In this document: positions 36,101 to 49,800 of the stretch, one piece after another | How the letters are laid out: each line of letters starts with the position of its first letter | How positions within the stretch are numbered: position 1 is the stretch's first letter | Source: Syngnathus acus | Lineage: Eukaryota > Chordata > Actinopteri > Syngnathiformes > Syngnathidae | Assembly (NCBI RefSeq): GCF_901709675.1 | Contig: NC_051092.1 | Location: forward strand, 1,740,491 to 1,804,490 | Reading direction: 5' to 3' | Length of the DNA stretch: 64,000 nt | Made by a program: the position numbers and the translations under genes | Notes under the pieces: model-generated | What the model saw: the letters and a program-made list of their open reading frames with translations, nothing else | Databases searched by the model: none | What the model was told of the DNA's origin: nothing

Positions 36101-39100
36101 TGACTGGATGTTGCAGTTTTAACTCATTTTTACATGACAGTTGATTGAGGTTACTATGATTTTGGTCACTTCTACATCCTCAGAATGGTCAACTCAACTT
36201 TTTCCATTCCATTTTCCAACTGAGGCCAAGATGTTGCAGAGTCAACACTCATCATGGCATCTGGCCCGAGTGAATACACCGACTGAGGGGGGGCGGGGGG
36301 GGGGAACTAAACGGCTTTGCTGCTCTGTTCTTCCTTAAGCTCAGAGACCTGGCCTTTTTAAATTGTGTTGCTTTTTATGACACTCCCATGACATAACTTC
36401 CTCACTGTCCACAATGACAACAAAGAGTGTGTTAAAGTTAATGTTCTGGAACGCAGAGACTTTTTTTCGGGGGGGCGGTGTGGAAGTGGGAGATGTAAAC
36501 TGCAACCACAATAACCATTCTCTAAATAAAAGGCTCTAAGAGCAACAATCCAAATGTAAAATGTTTGTTTTTAAGCTCCAGAACTTCAATTGTAGAGTCA
36601 CACTTGACATTGTGCCCTGATGCGCAGGCTCTCTGAAAACAAGACAAAAACAAAGACACAATCTACGTCCATTGCGTCTGGACAGCCTCCTAACAACTTC
36701 ACAGGAACAAAAGCTATGTCGTACTGATAAGACGCCAGAACAACGCCACAAAAAAACCCCAACAACAAACAAAGCCAAGTTGGCCAACTGTTTATGCAGA
36801 CGCGCGTCAGCTCCTACGTCAACTACCTTTAGACCAGCAAATTCCAGCAATGCAGACTTTGACATAGACACTCCAACTTGACTTCAGGGGAATTGTCAGC
36901 TGTCTGAAAACAACCCACAGAGCCATGTGTTTACTCAATAAAAGGAATACTAAGTATCTCTGACGCCACCATCCTTTCCCCAGATGATAATCCCTTTGTG
37001 GAATGATGCTGATGACAAGTGTTTTAGAGTTCAGACAAACGTAAAAAGGAAAGCCGGTTGCGCCCGCGTTCACCCTTGAAGCCGAGCGTAAATAAAAAAA
37101 AAAAAAACGGGCATCTGCTTTCCTGCCAGTCAGTGGGGAGAGTGTCTGTCTGCCTTTGACTGCTTCTGTTTACTCTGCCGGGTGATAGAGTGTAACATTG
37201 CCTGCCGCCGGTCGGCTCCCTACGGTCTGCGCTCGCCGCACTTAGCCCGCGGGCAGCGAGGGCTCGCTGAAGGGAGCGTTTCGACATCAGGTTAGCGGGG
37301 AATTACAGGCCTAAAGATCATGCTCGGGCCTGGAGGGCAGAGGAAACGCCTTCTGAGGGAATGGGAAGAGGAGGGATGACCCCGTAGATAAAGATGCGTG
37401 TGGGCGCGGAGATGCGAACTAGCCGCAAAGAGAAAATCAGAGAAAGATAAACATCTCATGTCATTCATTCATACATCCTTTAATTCTACTTGAATTTGTT
37501 TGCTTGTGTGTGTGGTCATTTCCCCGCCCCAAAGTTTTCTTAAGATTTACACACAAAACAAGCACGCCTGAATTAGGTGGGTTAACACGTCAACGGCTTC
37601 CAATCGCAGTTCCGCCGCTTCAAAGATTCCGCAGATCATCACGGTGGATGAGTCACAAATGAATCAGAGTGGGAGATTATGTGTGCATATTTCGAGCGAG
37701 GGCAAGAGGAAGTACAATTTTAATTGTCAGCCATCAAATAAGTTTTTTGTTCGGCCTTACAGACAATGTAACATATGGCTCAGCGGCTACTATGAGCAAG
37801 GCTACATATGTTGCTCCCGCAATGGCCTTTTTGTCTGACAAAGTGAATTATTCATGCCCCCTGAGCAAGGGGGATGGGGGTGTACATCAGGACGTATGCC
37901 TCAAAGTTCCGAGCAGCTTCTTTTCTAGAGCACACATAAACAAAAGCCGGTGCGCCGACATTGAATCAGAAATGACGGCGACCGCACGGGCTCCGGCTCG
38001 GGTTGCTTTTGTGCCGTGCCAGAGCTTACATTAGCTGGAGAAAAGCTCAAGCTGCTCTGAATATTCTCCGAGACACCATCCATCTCGGTGCGGAACTCGA
38101 TAGACGCGTTCCCACAACAGCACCACTGGCAAAGATTATCCCGGTTTGCTAGCTGTGTGGGAAATTGGAAACCGAAACGACCTAGAGTCCAAAAGTGACT
38201 TACCCAAAATTTCGTTCTCATAACCTTTTCACAGACCGGGATTAACGATCGTAACCCAAGTTGGGAACGCAATTTTTTATTTAGCAAATACGATCGTGCA
38301 TGGCTGCGGGGGTTAACAATTTTATGTGCGCACGGAGACGAATAATCTGTCAGTCATGTCACTAAATCAGCACCCCTCATTCAATTATTCAATGTGAAAT
38401 GCAAATTGGCGCTCGAGATTCTGTACATTATTATAATTAAAAGGGATGGGCTCACGGGAAAGCCCGAATGTTGACCGGTGGTGAGGGAATGGCTTTAATT
38501 CCAAGTGAAAAATCTTGCTAATTAGAATCAGTAATCAGCCTATAAATTGCGACGAGGACATCAATGATGTGTCAGAGGCTGCTGTCTGTGCCAGTCGGAT
38601 TTAACTTAATCAAGAGTGCAGCCAAGAGTGGAGCTGATCAGCGGCCTTGGTGGACGGGCCATGCATGACAGCCAATTACACAGCGGCCAGATCTGCTCGT
38701 GCACATCACTCTCCCTTAAGTGGATAGAAGGCCGAGTCGGGCATGGGGCACTTGGGGCGGGGCATAATAATCAAATAAATATGTCTGCATTTCTTAAAAA
38801 AATAAATAATCATAAAGCAAATAAAATGTCTTAATTGCATATATTCTGAAATTTATTGTAACATATTTCACACCAATAAAGCACAAAATAACCTCCAGAA
38901 AATGTTTGTGTGAATTTTTCTTGAATGAATTTAATTTAAGTGTCGTCACTTGCACAATATGAGCGATCCAATACAAATGTATCAACTCGCATTGACTTTG
39001 AAGCAAAATGAGGCGAGCAGAAAATATTTACCTGGTTATCCGGGTGATTGACAGTGAAGTATCCCACACAGATGATGACTTCGTGGAGCAGCTCTTCCGC

Positions 39101-42100
39101 CGAATGCTGGGTACAGTACCAAAGCAGCGAGCTGACGATGTGGCGGAAAGCGAGCGACAAGCCCTCCGCTCCTAGAACGGTCTGAGAGGAAACACGCGGC
39201 GGCGGCGTTAGTGTGCGGCACACTCAATTAACATAAATTGCCCGCGGCGAAGATTACAAAGCTCTCAAGGTAATAACAAAGCAAAGTCATAAAACATTTT
39301 ATATGCGTCGCTCGTGGGAACGCGCTTGGTAGGAAGAGCGCGAGCGGGCCAAATGCCATAAAACATCCCAAAACCGGCAGAGGAAGGAGATGAGAGGAAC
39401 GCTTGGCTGACAGTATTTATCAAACATGTCAGTGTGACGGAGCACCGAGAGATCATCACAGCTCCTCGAGAGTTTGAGCATTGTAAAATTCATAAACACT
39501 ATAGCTAAACATTTTGTAAGGCTTTGCAGCTAAGTCAAACGTACGCTCCGGTTCACTGCGCTAATCACCTGCGCTCGTCCCAACCGCCGGGATCTAATCA
39601 ATCCCGACAACAGACCTCAGGTCAGAGGTCATCCGTGTTTATGTCCGTAGGTCGCTTTGTGCCGAGGAGAGAGACTCCACCTCTGACAGACATTAAGACG
39701 GGAGCCGGCGTCGATGGGTTATTCGATCGAGGAAGGATAAATATTTGTCGTTTTTAAACCAGGCCACGATGCTTTCTTCCTCCTCCCAAATTTCATAGAA
39801 CGGCGAGCACAGTACAGGAAAACGAAACGACCCGATTTGATTGTGGATACCTGGAAGGCAGAGAGGTCAAGCAGGGCAAAACTGTTGAGGAAGCGGATGC
39901 CTTGCAACGCCACCTGGATGACCCCTGCGCTGTAAGGTTCCTGGCTCTGAGAGGACGACTCTGGCGAGAAGCTGTGCAGCAGGATGGAATACAGCGTGTG
40001 CACCACTCCCACCAGGTCTGTCGACTGCAGCAGGGCCGTCAGCCCCGTTGGGTCTTGACGCTTGTTGTCAAATATACTGGAGCCACTGAGGAGGGGGAAA
40101 TACTGTCATTTACAGACACATCAGCAAAGCATGACTTCAATATATTTTAAATAAAACCATTTTTTTTTTTTCTAAATGAGTTGGCCTATCGTGACCACCT
40201 CGAGTGAGTCCTGCAAAAAAGTTTCCGCCATGATCTGCAGATTGTGACCTCTGGCAGGAACCCACAGTGCGTGCTGATACTTGATGTTAGCCAACAGGCC
40301 TTGCGTGAAATATGCTGCCACGTTGGAACCCAGCCTGCTAATGCCATTAGAATCTCCAGACACAGCAACTGGCATGGACTAAGTATTCGACGTGGCCGCT
40401 GCACATTCTCTTACGTGACACAGAGATGGCACAACCGGGGCCTGTTGGGTGCTGTCATGGTGAATGATGTCACATTACAGAACAGAGGGAAAAAAAAAAG
40501 TTGGATTTCTCAATAGGAGCTATTCTTTTTATTCTATTTGGGAGGTGGGGGGGGATGACTGATGCACTTTCAATGTTCTTCCACCTGCTTAAGGGACTAG
40601 CACTGTGAACATTCTGTCCCTTGGCACTGAGGAGTCACTGAGGAAAAAGAAAAGAAAAAAAAAATCGAATAATGCTATTTGATATCAATATTTAGCGTTG
40701 CGTTCCTTCCCGGTACTGTGTGACATCAAAGCGTACTCCGGGCGGCTACTGTGGGCAACGTTGCTTTCAACTTTGGAGCTGATGTCCATCGGTGTGACTG
40801 TATGCTTAGCCTCTGTCAGCGGCGCCGCTGAACCTCTCTTTAGGGGAGGTCACCGTAGCACATGTGGGTGGGTGGGCTCCCCCACCCCACCGCCCCTCAA
40901 AGCTGCAAGCTAAGGTTTACGGTGAGTGACAGAGAGCCGGGTCAAGTAGATGCCTATCTCGATCGGCGGCTTAGCTTGGCGAAACGATCCGCCGTCTGAT
41001 TACAGAGGAACCGACTGTGTCTTTGTTTAATAACCACGGGAGTCGCTCTTTAAGAATTGAGAAGACGCTTGGTCATTCGACATTCTTACCGTCCGGTTAC
41101 GACAAAGCACAGCTTGCACATGCTGTATAAGAAAGCTGAGGCTTGCTGGAGGAACGCAGACATCTTCGGGTGCTCGTCCACGGGGCTTTGAATGGATAGA
41201 AAGAACCCGTACAGCTTGTCAATCAAACCCATGTTGACCACATAGCTGCAAGACACAAGGCAAAGCGTGGACAGGTTAGCGACGTCGCTCCTAAAATGTT
41301 CACCTGAATGGAGGAAAGGGTTACAAAATGAAGCTCTAACTTCCTTCTGGAAAACAAACGCTTCTTTTGTGCATCTGCGCAAGGGACACCAAAAGCCTCT
41401 CCACCCACTGCTATTAGTGTGACATCTACAATTTGTCTTTGGCAATGGAAGGTCTCGTGATCATGTTTCTTTGGGCCTTTCAGCCGCAAATCACTCCTAA
41501 TAGGGTCATTAGAGAGCTATTGTGGCCCTTCCAGGATTGGAGTCTCTGCATAGCTACCTGGGAGTCGTCTTCCTGCGTGCGGTTCCAGTATGGTGAAATA
41601 TTTGTGCTCAGCTCGAAGATTGTTGCAGCCTTTGACTCTTTACGTAACTGTGACTCAAGCTTTTAATTCCATTATTCAATAAATTCAACCATTTGGACAA
41701 TTGTATTGATTCTATGAATTACATGGTCGGAAGAACTTGCTTGTATAATAGCCTGGTGACTCAATAGTTCGACCATGGATTGTATCTCTGTCTAGTCGGG
41801 GGGGGGTTAAAACAGGTGACAATGCCGATATTCCACTGCGGCCCGCTCGACACTTGAACCCCGTTCCAATTGTTTTGACTTCTCCCTCGTTCACAGAGCG
41901 ACTTTGGCTGAAAGGATCCATCCTCACGTCGACTGCTTTGCTCAACGTCCGCGTAATGTTTGACAAGCTACTCGGTGGTCGCGCTGGCCGCTCGGCGCCG
42001 CGTCATACGAGCCCGAAGCGAAAACATTTAGGACAATGGCGAAAGTCTCAAAGCGCTAAAAAGGAAAACTGAGAATGTGGTAATAAGCAGAAAAGGGAAT

Positions 42101-43860
42101 CGTGAGCCGCTTTCCATGTGATATACGGCACGGTATAATGAGAGTGTCGAAGCCAAAGCTAAAAATGTTTTGATCTTTTGTCCTTTCTCACTTGCTAATA
42201 CATTACAGAAGGCAGTCGAGGTAAATCCACTGCTCGTACTTGGGATTAACGGAGATGACGCCATTTTTCTCAAGCCCTCCCCTGTCTCCAGGGTTACGAC
42301 TAGGTCAGTGGATGAGAGTGGTGGTTCCGTGCAGCTGCTCCGGCATGATGATGAATCACGGCTTGTGGGAGGGAAGGTGGAAAGGACGCGCTCTTCGCTT
42401 CCATGGGCTTCTACGTGGGCCTGCCTTTCCTCATCGCCCGGATTTTCTCCATCACGGGTTGCCTCCTACAATCCAGATCCACGCGGCGAGCTCCGACGCC
42501 AGGTTGGAGGGGACCTTTCCGAGCCCTGCGAGTGCTTTTTGTTTACGCTACTTTGTGCCCACCCCTCCAGAAATGGATCCTACTTGAAATGTGTTGCTCC
42601 ACGTTGGAAAAATGCCAGAATACATGCTCAATCTCACACTACTCCCATTTTGACAAGACACCATTTGGTCCATTTCCAAGAGGGATCACATTTGGTCAGC
42701 TAATACTTCATGACCAAGTCTCAAACCCAGTTAAGAGAAGATAAAACCAGAAAAAAATAAATATAAAGACTAAGACGTGAAATACCTGATGAGGTCTTGT
42801 GTGCGAATATTGAAGGAATCAGTGGCAGAGTTCTTGACCTTGGCATCCGGAGAAGAAATCAAAGCGTCTTCCGCTTTTCCTGACTCGGAGGTCATCGGAG
42901 ACAGGCACCTCAAGATGGTCGCTGTGGTTTGCAATAAGCCGGTGGTAAAACCCTCACACACTTGTTTGTTAACACTACGGCCAAAGATGGACTTGTCCTC
43001 ATCTGGAACATAAATCTGGAAAAAGAAAAAACAAAAAGTTCAAGTACAAAATACTCAATTCTGTCTAAGAAATAAAATTTTTAGTGTATATGGTCATTTA
43101 AACTAGATAAGAATTTTTTTTATAAAGCATCATTTTTTTCCCCACTATTTTATTTTTAAATTTGTTTATAATAAACTGTTTAATTATAAAAAAAAAACTT
43201 GTGTTGCAACACCATTGGACATGTCTTTCAGCGCAGCAGCTGCTGTGATATGTTTTATATAAACCAACGCAAAGACGCCAGCCTCTCTCTCTCGCTCTCT
43301 CTCCGTGTGCCCTAAGGAAATAGGACTGCTTTGAATTGCAACTCACAACAGAAGAAAGAAACCCCAATAGAGTTCATGCATGTATCACAAACTCGTGCCT
43401 GCAACTCGTCTGTGTTGCGAGTACGGCTCGGCTCGCTGGCACCAGTGGATGTTTGCCGAGAGATGAAGTTGCCTCGTTACAAGGTGATGAAAGAAAAAGA
43501 CCCGACGTGTTGCAAAGCCGCCCGACTGACTGAGAACGCAAATACTCTGTGAGGAGGCTCTACTATGTATTTTTTTTTGTTTTGTTCCACTAAATAATCA
43601 AACTACGGCACTGGAGCTTTAATAAAACACACAGGCTCTTATATACCCCAAAAGAAATGCTGATCTCGGGTCAATTCACTGACAAATTGACTTTGTGAAA
43701 AATGTGAACGCAAAGTGGATGTACTGCGATATCTACCGTTAGCTGGTGCAACAGCAGGTCCATGAGGAGTGCGATCTTGTTGCTGAACAGCACATAAGAG
43801 CAGTTGAGGGGACAGGAGGAGCATGTCGAGTAGTAGATATTCACAGCAACACAAAGGGTC
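33200..43860 (-). CDS. scaper: SCAPER C-terminal helical region, last 8 exons
   Basis: Exons in gene order: 43737-43860, 42786-43015, 41090-41245, 39851-40085, 39032-39181, 34731-34922, 33585-33633, 33200-33297. Landmarks: KIALLMDLLLHQLT, IYVPDEDKSIFGRSVNKQV, DLISYVVNMGLIDKLYGFF, DNKRQDPTGLTALLQSTDLV, TVLGAEGLSLAFRHIVSSLL, VIVQSGRQPSVLQKLCQLPF and FCSP-free end PRDQWDSALQFFLKKQNE. The stop is at 33200-33202. The 49-nt exon 33585-33633 (DCASSEKQCDSKTKQN) is poorly conserved and was placed by splice sites and by phase. The fold is probably an armadillo-like repeat scaffold; that is inference. Confidence 0.92.
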
Positions 43861-46800
43861 CTAAAACGGAAAAGCGAGGGCAATTAAGAATTGATGAGCA
43901 CAAAATGAGAATCAACAAAATAAAATGGTATCTTTGATGGTTTCATTTGGTCCCTGACTAGACTTGAAACTCATTTCACCCTCAAATCAACTCTCCCCAT
44001 TAAAGTGAATGGAGATGCCATTAATCTGTTCCAACACCTCCCAAAAGTAAGTTAGTCAACAATTTTTGAGCGGAAAAACGTTTTTATTTGTGCCTCACAA
44101 GTCAAAGGGGTATCCCAGTGGCACCGCGAGAGCAGAGGTTGGATTAAACAGATTAAAGGCATATCAGCTAATTATGAGGAGCGCTCCCCACACCAGACTT
44201 CCTTAAGGCAGTGGAACACAATCTCAGTCACATCTTGGCTGAGATTTTGCAGCACTTCCACTGAAGAGATAAATCGGTTCTTCTTCAGCAGATCCTTGCG
44301 GCCCCAGGCAGCTTCCAGCGATAAGTCTGTCAGCTTGCTTCTGTATTATGTGCGCTTTAAAACAAACTCCAAAGACGACTAATGTCTTAGATAACTGACC
44401 AGTCCTTCTGCGGTGACAACTACATCTCTCCCCCCCGGCAACTTGGCGTGTCTTATTTGAACAGTGGTGAGAAAGGAATCAGTCTCTCTTGTGCCTAGAA
44501 AACATTTTGATATAAACCAAAGTCTGCACATCTGCTGCTAGTTTTCAGTCAAGCCACGCTGGCATAAGAGAAGGAAAAAATATTTGGTTGAGGGAGACCC
44601 GAGTCAGAGTTAACTTAGTTAGAACCCGCTAGTAGCGGCCAGACATTTTGTGCTTCCATAACATGTTAACACATTTATCTAAACTAAGATACAGTAGAGT
44701 GGCAAACATAAAGTCTGTGGTGCAGGAAGTAACAAAAATATCAAGCGAATAAAACAAAGCTGAGAGCAGACGGCGTTTGTCTCATTTGACTGCGGTAAGA
44801 TGATCGGCTCGTTTTTGATGAAAACGTGTCAGTTTGAATCAAATCATAAAATGACATGCTGCACACATCTTACAAAATCCAAACTGCGGAAGCCAAAGAC
44901 AAGGAATCAACTACAGTGCTTGACGTCACCATGATTGGATCCAAGATATTTAGAAGTCTTGGGGAAAGGAAAAAAAAAAGTCTCTTAAAAATTGAATCTG
45001 ATGAAATATGTTGTATATTTGACCTCTCTTTTCTGTATCAAAATCAATTCAGTTCCCCAGATAGCAATCTCGGCCTCTGGCATAACAATCCATTCATCCG
45101 ACTGCTAATGTAATGAGCGTGCAATTGCTTTGTAACGCAGCTAATCGGGCTCGTCTTTGGTCATCTGTGGACAAATGGGGGGAGTCTATCAAAGACATGT
45201 TTGTCGTATGGCCTTACACAAGCTGGTACAAAGAAGAATCGTAGTGACCTGTCTTTGGTTTCCTCCCGCCTAATTGAGCTTGATGAGGCAGAGACACCGG
45301 ATAGGGCCGCCCTCTCTGGGAATCTCTCCATCCCGTTCGTGACGGCTCCAGTCAGGAGATTTTCAGAGACAATTTGGTAAAGTGCCACACCATCTTGTCT
45401 CACGTTACTCAAACATGTTGTCTTAGGTGTGTCGGTTGACCAGCGGAGGCGGACATTCCTTCAGTCGTATCTCCGTGCTGGTTCTGATTGCTCGATCCCA
45501 AAAGTGAGCGTGGCATATCTGCTCGTCACTATAACGCTATAAAATGACCTGAGTAAATCGGGAGATTCCCGCCAGAATAACCAATAAGCGTTAATCTGCA
45601 CACTGGTGGCCAAATTAACCTCACAAAACATGGATTAACATTTTACCTGTGAAGCTTTGTGTTAAATCCTTGGAGAAATGTGGATGAGAGGTGGAGGGTT
45701 GACACACACCTGATCAACTTTAACCCCAATCTGAAGCTGCCTGGGTGGGCTCTGGGCTTTCGCATGATCGGGTGAAGGTGTGGCACCATTTTTGTATTCC
45801 TTCAGTACGTGCATAAAAGGCCAGCGAGTTGAATTTCAAAATTGATGGGAATTCATAAGTAACATGAGTCATTAGCATAAAGTCGTTTCAACATCAAAAT
45901 AAGAAATTCTCAATCCCATTTCTAAAGCCAACAAGCATTTAAAAAGGCTCTTTTTTTTGTCACTGCCTTGATTTATCAACCCTGGGATCTGTGCTCCTCA
46001 AGTCTCACATTTCTCACTCTCTGTATGCTTCCTATGTGAGCAGTCAAGCTTGGCTGGAGTAAACCGGCAGAAATCTGAGCAACTTCCAGATCAGGTTGAG
46101 TCACACCGCCTCTTCAACAGGGGCAAATTTGTGTTCAGGGGGAAGAAAAAGAATCCTAAGCCAAAACAGAAAAGGTGAGGAGGAAATGTAGTTCCTTGTG
46201 CTGTCAAACAATCCCCTCATTCACTGCTATCTAAATGACATTTCATTCGATTCTGCTGCTGATCACTCGGATACCCTGAGTGCTTCCACGACATCCACTC
46301 GGGTTGTTGCTCAACACTGTCCAGGTAGGGCGAGCAATCCGATGAACCGTAACGCTGCGTCATGCGGCACGCTCAAAACAAATGGTGGAAAACATCCTGA
46401 AATAAAGCCACTGGCGGCAGGTCCAATTTCACAGGATACACCACGTCACACGATACAAGAGGTGCAAATACAAATTGGGTTAACACGCACGTCCAAAGAC
46501 TCCTAAACCCTTCTATGGAGATCACCTGATCAAGTTACCGCCATAACATAATCTGTCTATTCTTGTCTAAGTAGTATTAACTACACTTCTAAACTTCCAA
46601 TGAGACCAATGAAAGAGTCAAGCCAAATTTTTGTTCTAGTCAAGACCGGCACAAAAGTTTGCAGAGGAATTAGCTCACTCTTGTAATGGTAACAGGATGG
46701 AATGGACATCCCCGGGGAGAGATATGGACAATGCATCAGCGCAGTTGCCATCCTTTTCCTGCTTGTAAAAAATTGCTCTGCTCATCTAGCAAGATCAATA

Positions 46801-49800
46801 TGGTAGCATCACTTGTAAACAGATGGTCCATTAGCCAACCAGATGAAGGAGAGTGACAAGTAAGACAGCCTGACTACAATTTGCCAGGTACCAACAGAAT
46901 TGGCAAAGAAAATATTGTAATGCAAGAAATAATTATCATTAGCCCAACAAAAAAATCTACTGCTTAGGATTCCCTTTGATTATTATGATTTATTACAGCA
47001 CCCACCCCACCCCCCAAAAAAAATCAATAGACAAGTGATGCCCTTAAAAGCCTTATAAATAAAAGAATTTGTCCATTAGCAGAGATTCCGAGACCACTAA
47101 ATGCTAATGAATGGAAGAGCAAGGCCATTCTGCTCCATTACGGAGTTCCACAAGAGAGTAGGGTTGCCTTTTTAACGTTATCTACGGGAAGGCCCGGCAA
47201 ACACCACACCCACAATTCAAAAATACCCTGCACTCTAAATGGCAAATGGGTTTTTACATTGCCAGAGTTAATAAAAAAATTAATGGAACTGCTTTCAAAT
47301 TTCTACAAACACATTGTTACTCATTGAGAAGTGATGATAAACCAGCCTTGGCAAGATAAATAATCAGTCAAACTTTACTACTATGCATAAAATACATTTA
47401 AAATGAAAATGTGGTACTAACTTGTAAGGAATACGGGGAAGGGCGGTAGGTGAGGAGGCAGCCGTGACGACCTGCAGGATTTGCTCCAGAGCCGATAGGC
47501 CGCCGCCCACTTGGAAGGCCACTTGGTCTGCCGTGTTCTACAGAGACAGAGGGACAAAGACCAAACAAAAGGTACATTTACGACAGTAAGCCACAAAATG
47601 GACATGGCTCTCCCGAGGGTAAGGAGCCTCTTTCTTCCAAGGGGCGAGGTATTGAAATTGAAAACAAAGTGATCCCTAAAGTCTCCCTGCTTGACCTCAA
47701 AGCAGCAGCCTGTCCAACTGCAATCAAGTTGCGGCGGAGGGTCAATGGTTACGTTGGGTGCGTACTTTGAGGGTGGTCCGAACAAAGAAACACCGACAAA
47801 ATAAGCATGAATAATAATGCCGCAAGTTTACAGCGTTGATCACTTCAACGTTTCTTTGTTTACACACTTAAGTCAAGTCAAGTCAAGTCAAGTTTATTTG
47901 TATAGCCCTAAATCACAAGCAGTCTCAAAGGGCTTCACATAGACAAAAATTGACAATTATTCTCAAAGCATCCCCTGATCTTAAGCTCCCAAACTTAAAT
48001 GGGTTCGTTGATTGTTATTAAGATTGTTGAACGGTGACCGGAGGTTGGTCGGCTAGAGCAAGGTGAGCCATGCCGTCGGCCATGTTGGGTTTGATAGGGA
48101 GGAAATAGCCGTAAGGGTTTGCTACTGACGGACGTACTTTGCACGACTTGAGCGGGCTGTGTTACACTGAAGGTCACTCCTCCTCCTAATGAGGTTACTG
48201 GCTCCTTAGCGCTATGACAGCGCTAATATCCAGCCACTTCACGGCGCTTTTGTTCCCTCGATAGTAAGTTGCCAACAAGCCTGAACACATTTGAGAGCCA
48301 AGCGCTTTGCTAAATTACAGATAAGCTCTTCATCTGTCACTCGTGCACAGCGAGGAGGCAAATGCTTCTTGAATACAAATATCTTTTTATTTTTTATTAA
48401 GACTAACATGCCAAGAGAATCTTATCCTTCAACATAATCAGACATGTTCTCAAGATGAATGGGCCGTTTCTATTTTGAAAGAACTCAGGAGGACTAGTTA
48501 GAATGTCCAATCAATTGAGTTTCAGTCGTTCTCTTAACTTCATCCTAACCATCAACACCGCCGAGCTAAAAGCTCCTCAGGCAAATGTGAGGCAGCTCTT
48601 TCATAGGAGCTTATCAAACAGGATTGAATGGGCTAAACAGGAGCTTTTGTAAAAACCAGACGATGAGCTCGGCGAGCTGCTATCTTCTGATGACAGATTT
48701 ATCGGCTATGAAAATGGAACAAAAGTGGCTGAAAAGGATTCAATTCAAATGACCTATCATCTTATAGTTAAGTGTTTGGGATGAAAATGTAATACCTTAA
48801 TTCAAATGATGTAGCTGCTAGCCATTTAATTGTTAGCATTACCATTGTAAGCTTAGCAATAAATCGCAATTCCCCCTACAATAATTGAATACTTTGGTAA
48901 CACAGGACAGGTGGGCCGGTAAATACATCTTATGAATTACATTTCCAGTTTAAACATTTCCTAAATTTTAACCGCTGAACCCATTCTTACATCTAGTCAG
49001 TTATATACTTTTTTTTTTTTTTTCTTCCAGGGGGGGGGCTGCTAACTTTTAAAAATACAGTTCATGATCCCTTCCATTTATCCGGATCAATTTTAATGCC
49101 CAAATCAATATTAACAATAAAAGGGGAGTAGCTCATTAATCTTTCTGTAACAGAACGGCCACCAAAGGCCAATCATTAAGACCCAAGTTAGACAGATAGC
49201 TTCTGAATAATACAAGAAGGAGAATCTTATTCAATTACTGTCCAGGGTCAACTATTGTTACCCCAGCTGATGGGGAGGCTGCAGCAGCTGCTAATTCCTG
49301 CACCCATGTGCAAAGACCAGCCAGATTGCACTTTGTCATCTCCTCCCACCAGACACTTTAATTACATGGAGAGAAGCTAATAGCCTCGCTAGTCCAGCCT
49401 GACCAGCAGATGGACAAGCAAGTTGACCATAGAAGACTGAAAGTTTTGCATGAAAGCACCATGGTGAATTTTGGAATTTAGTTTCGAATACTACATTTAA
49501 AACAGAATTTGCTCATTTAAATAGTAAACGAATTCAATCTTTAATTGAAAGCACGACTTGACGGAAAGTAAACATCTTCCGAATGAAAATGCACAATTTT
49601 TTGCCGCCACTGAGCGCAAGCGCTGGCCGGCCGTGCTGTCAATCTGACCTTAGAAAAACACGCTTTTCAAAGTTCAAACTTTGCTGTTCCCTATTTGGCA
49701 CAAGCAGGCTCTGACAGCTGACATTGAAAAGGCAAATAGAGCCGTGTACTTTCAGGTACTCACAGGTCTGTGCTCTTGACATTTTTTTTTTTACGTGTTG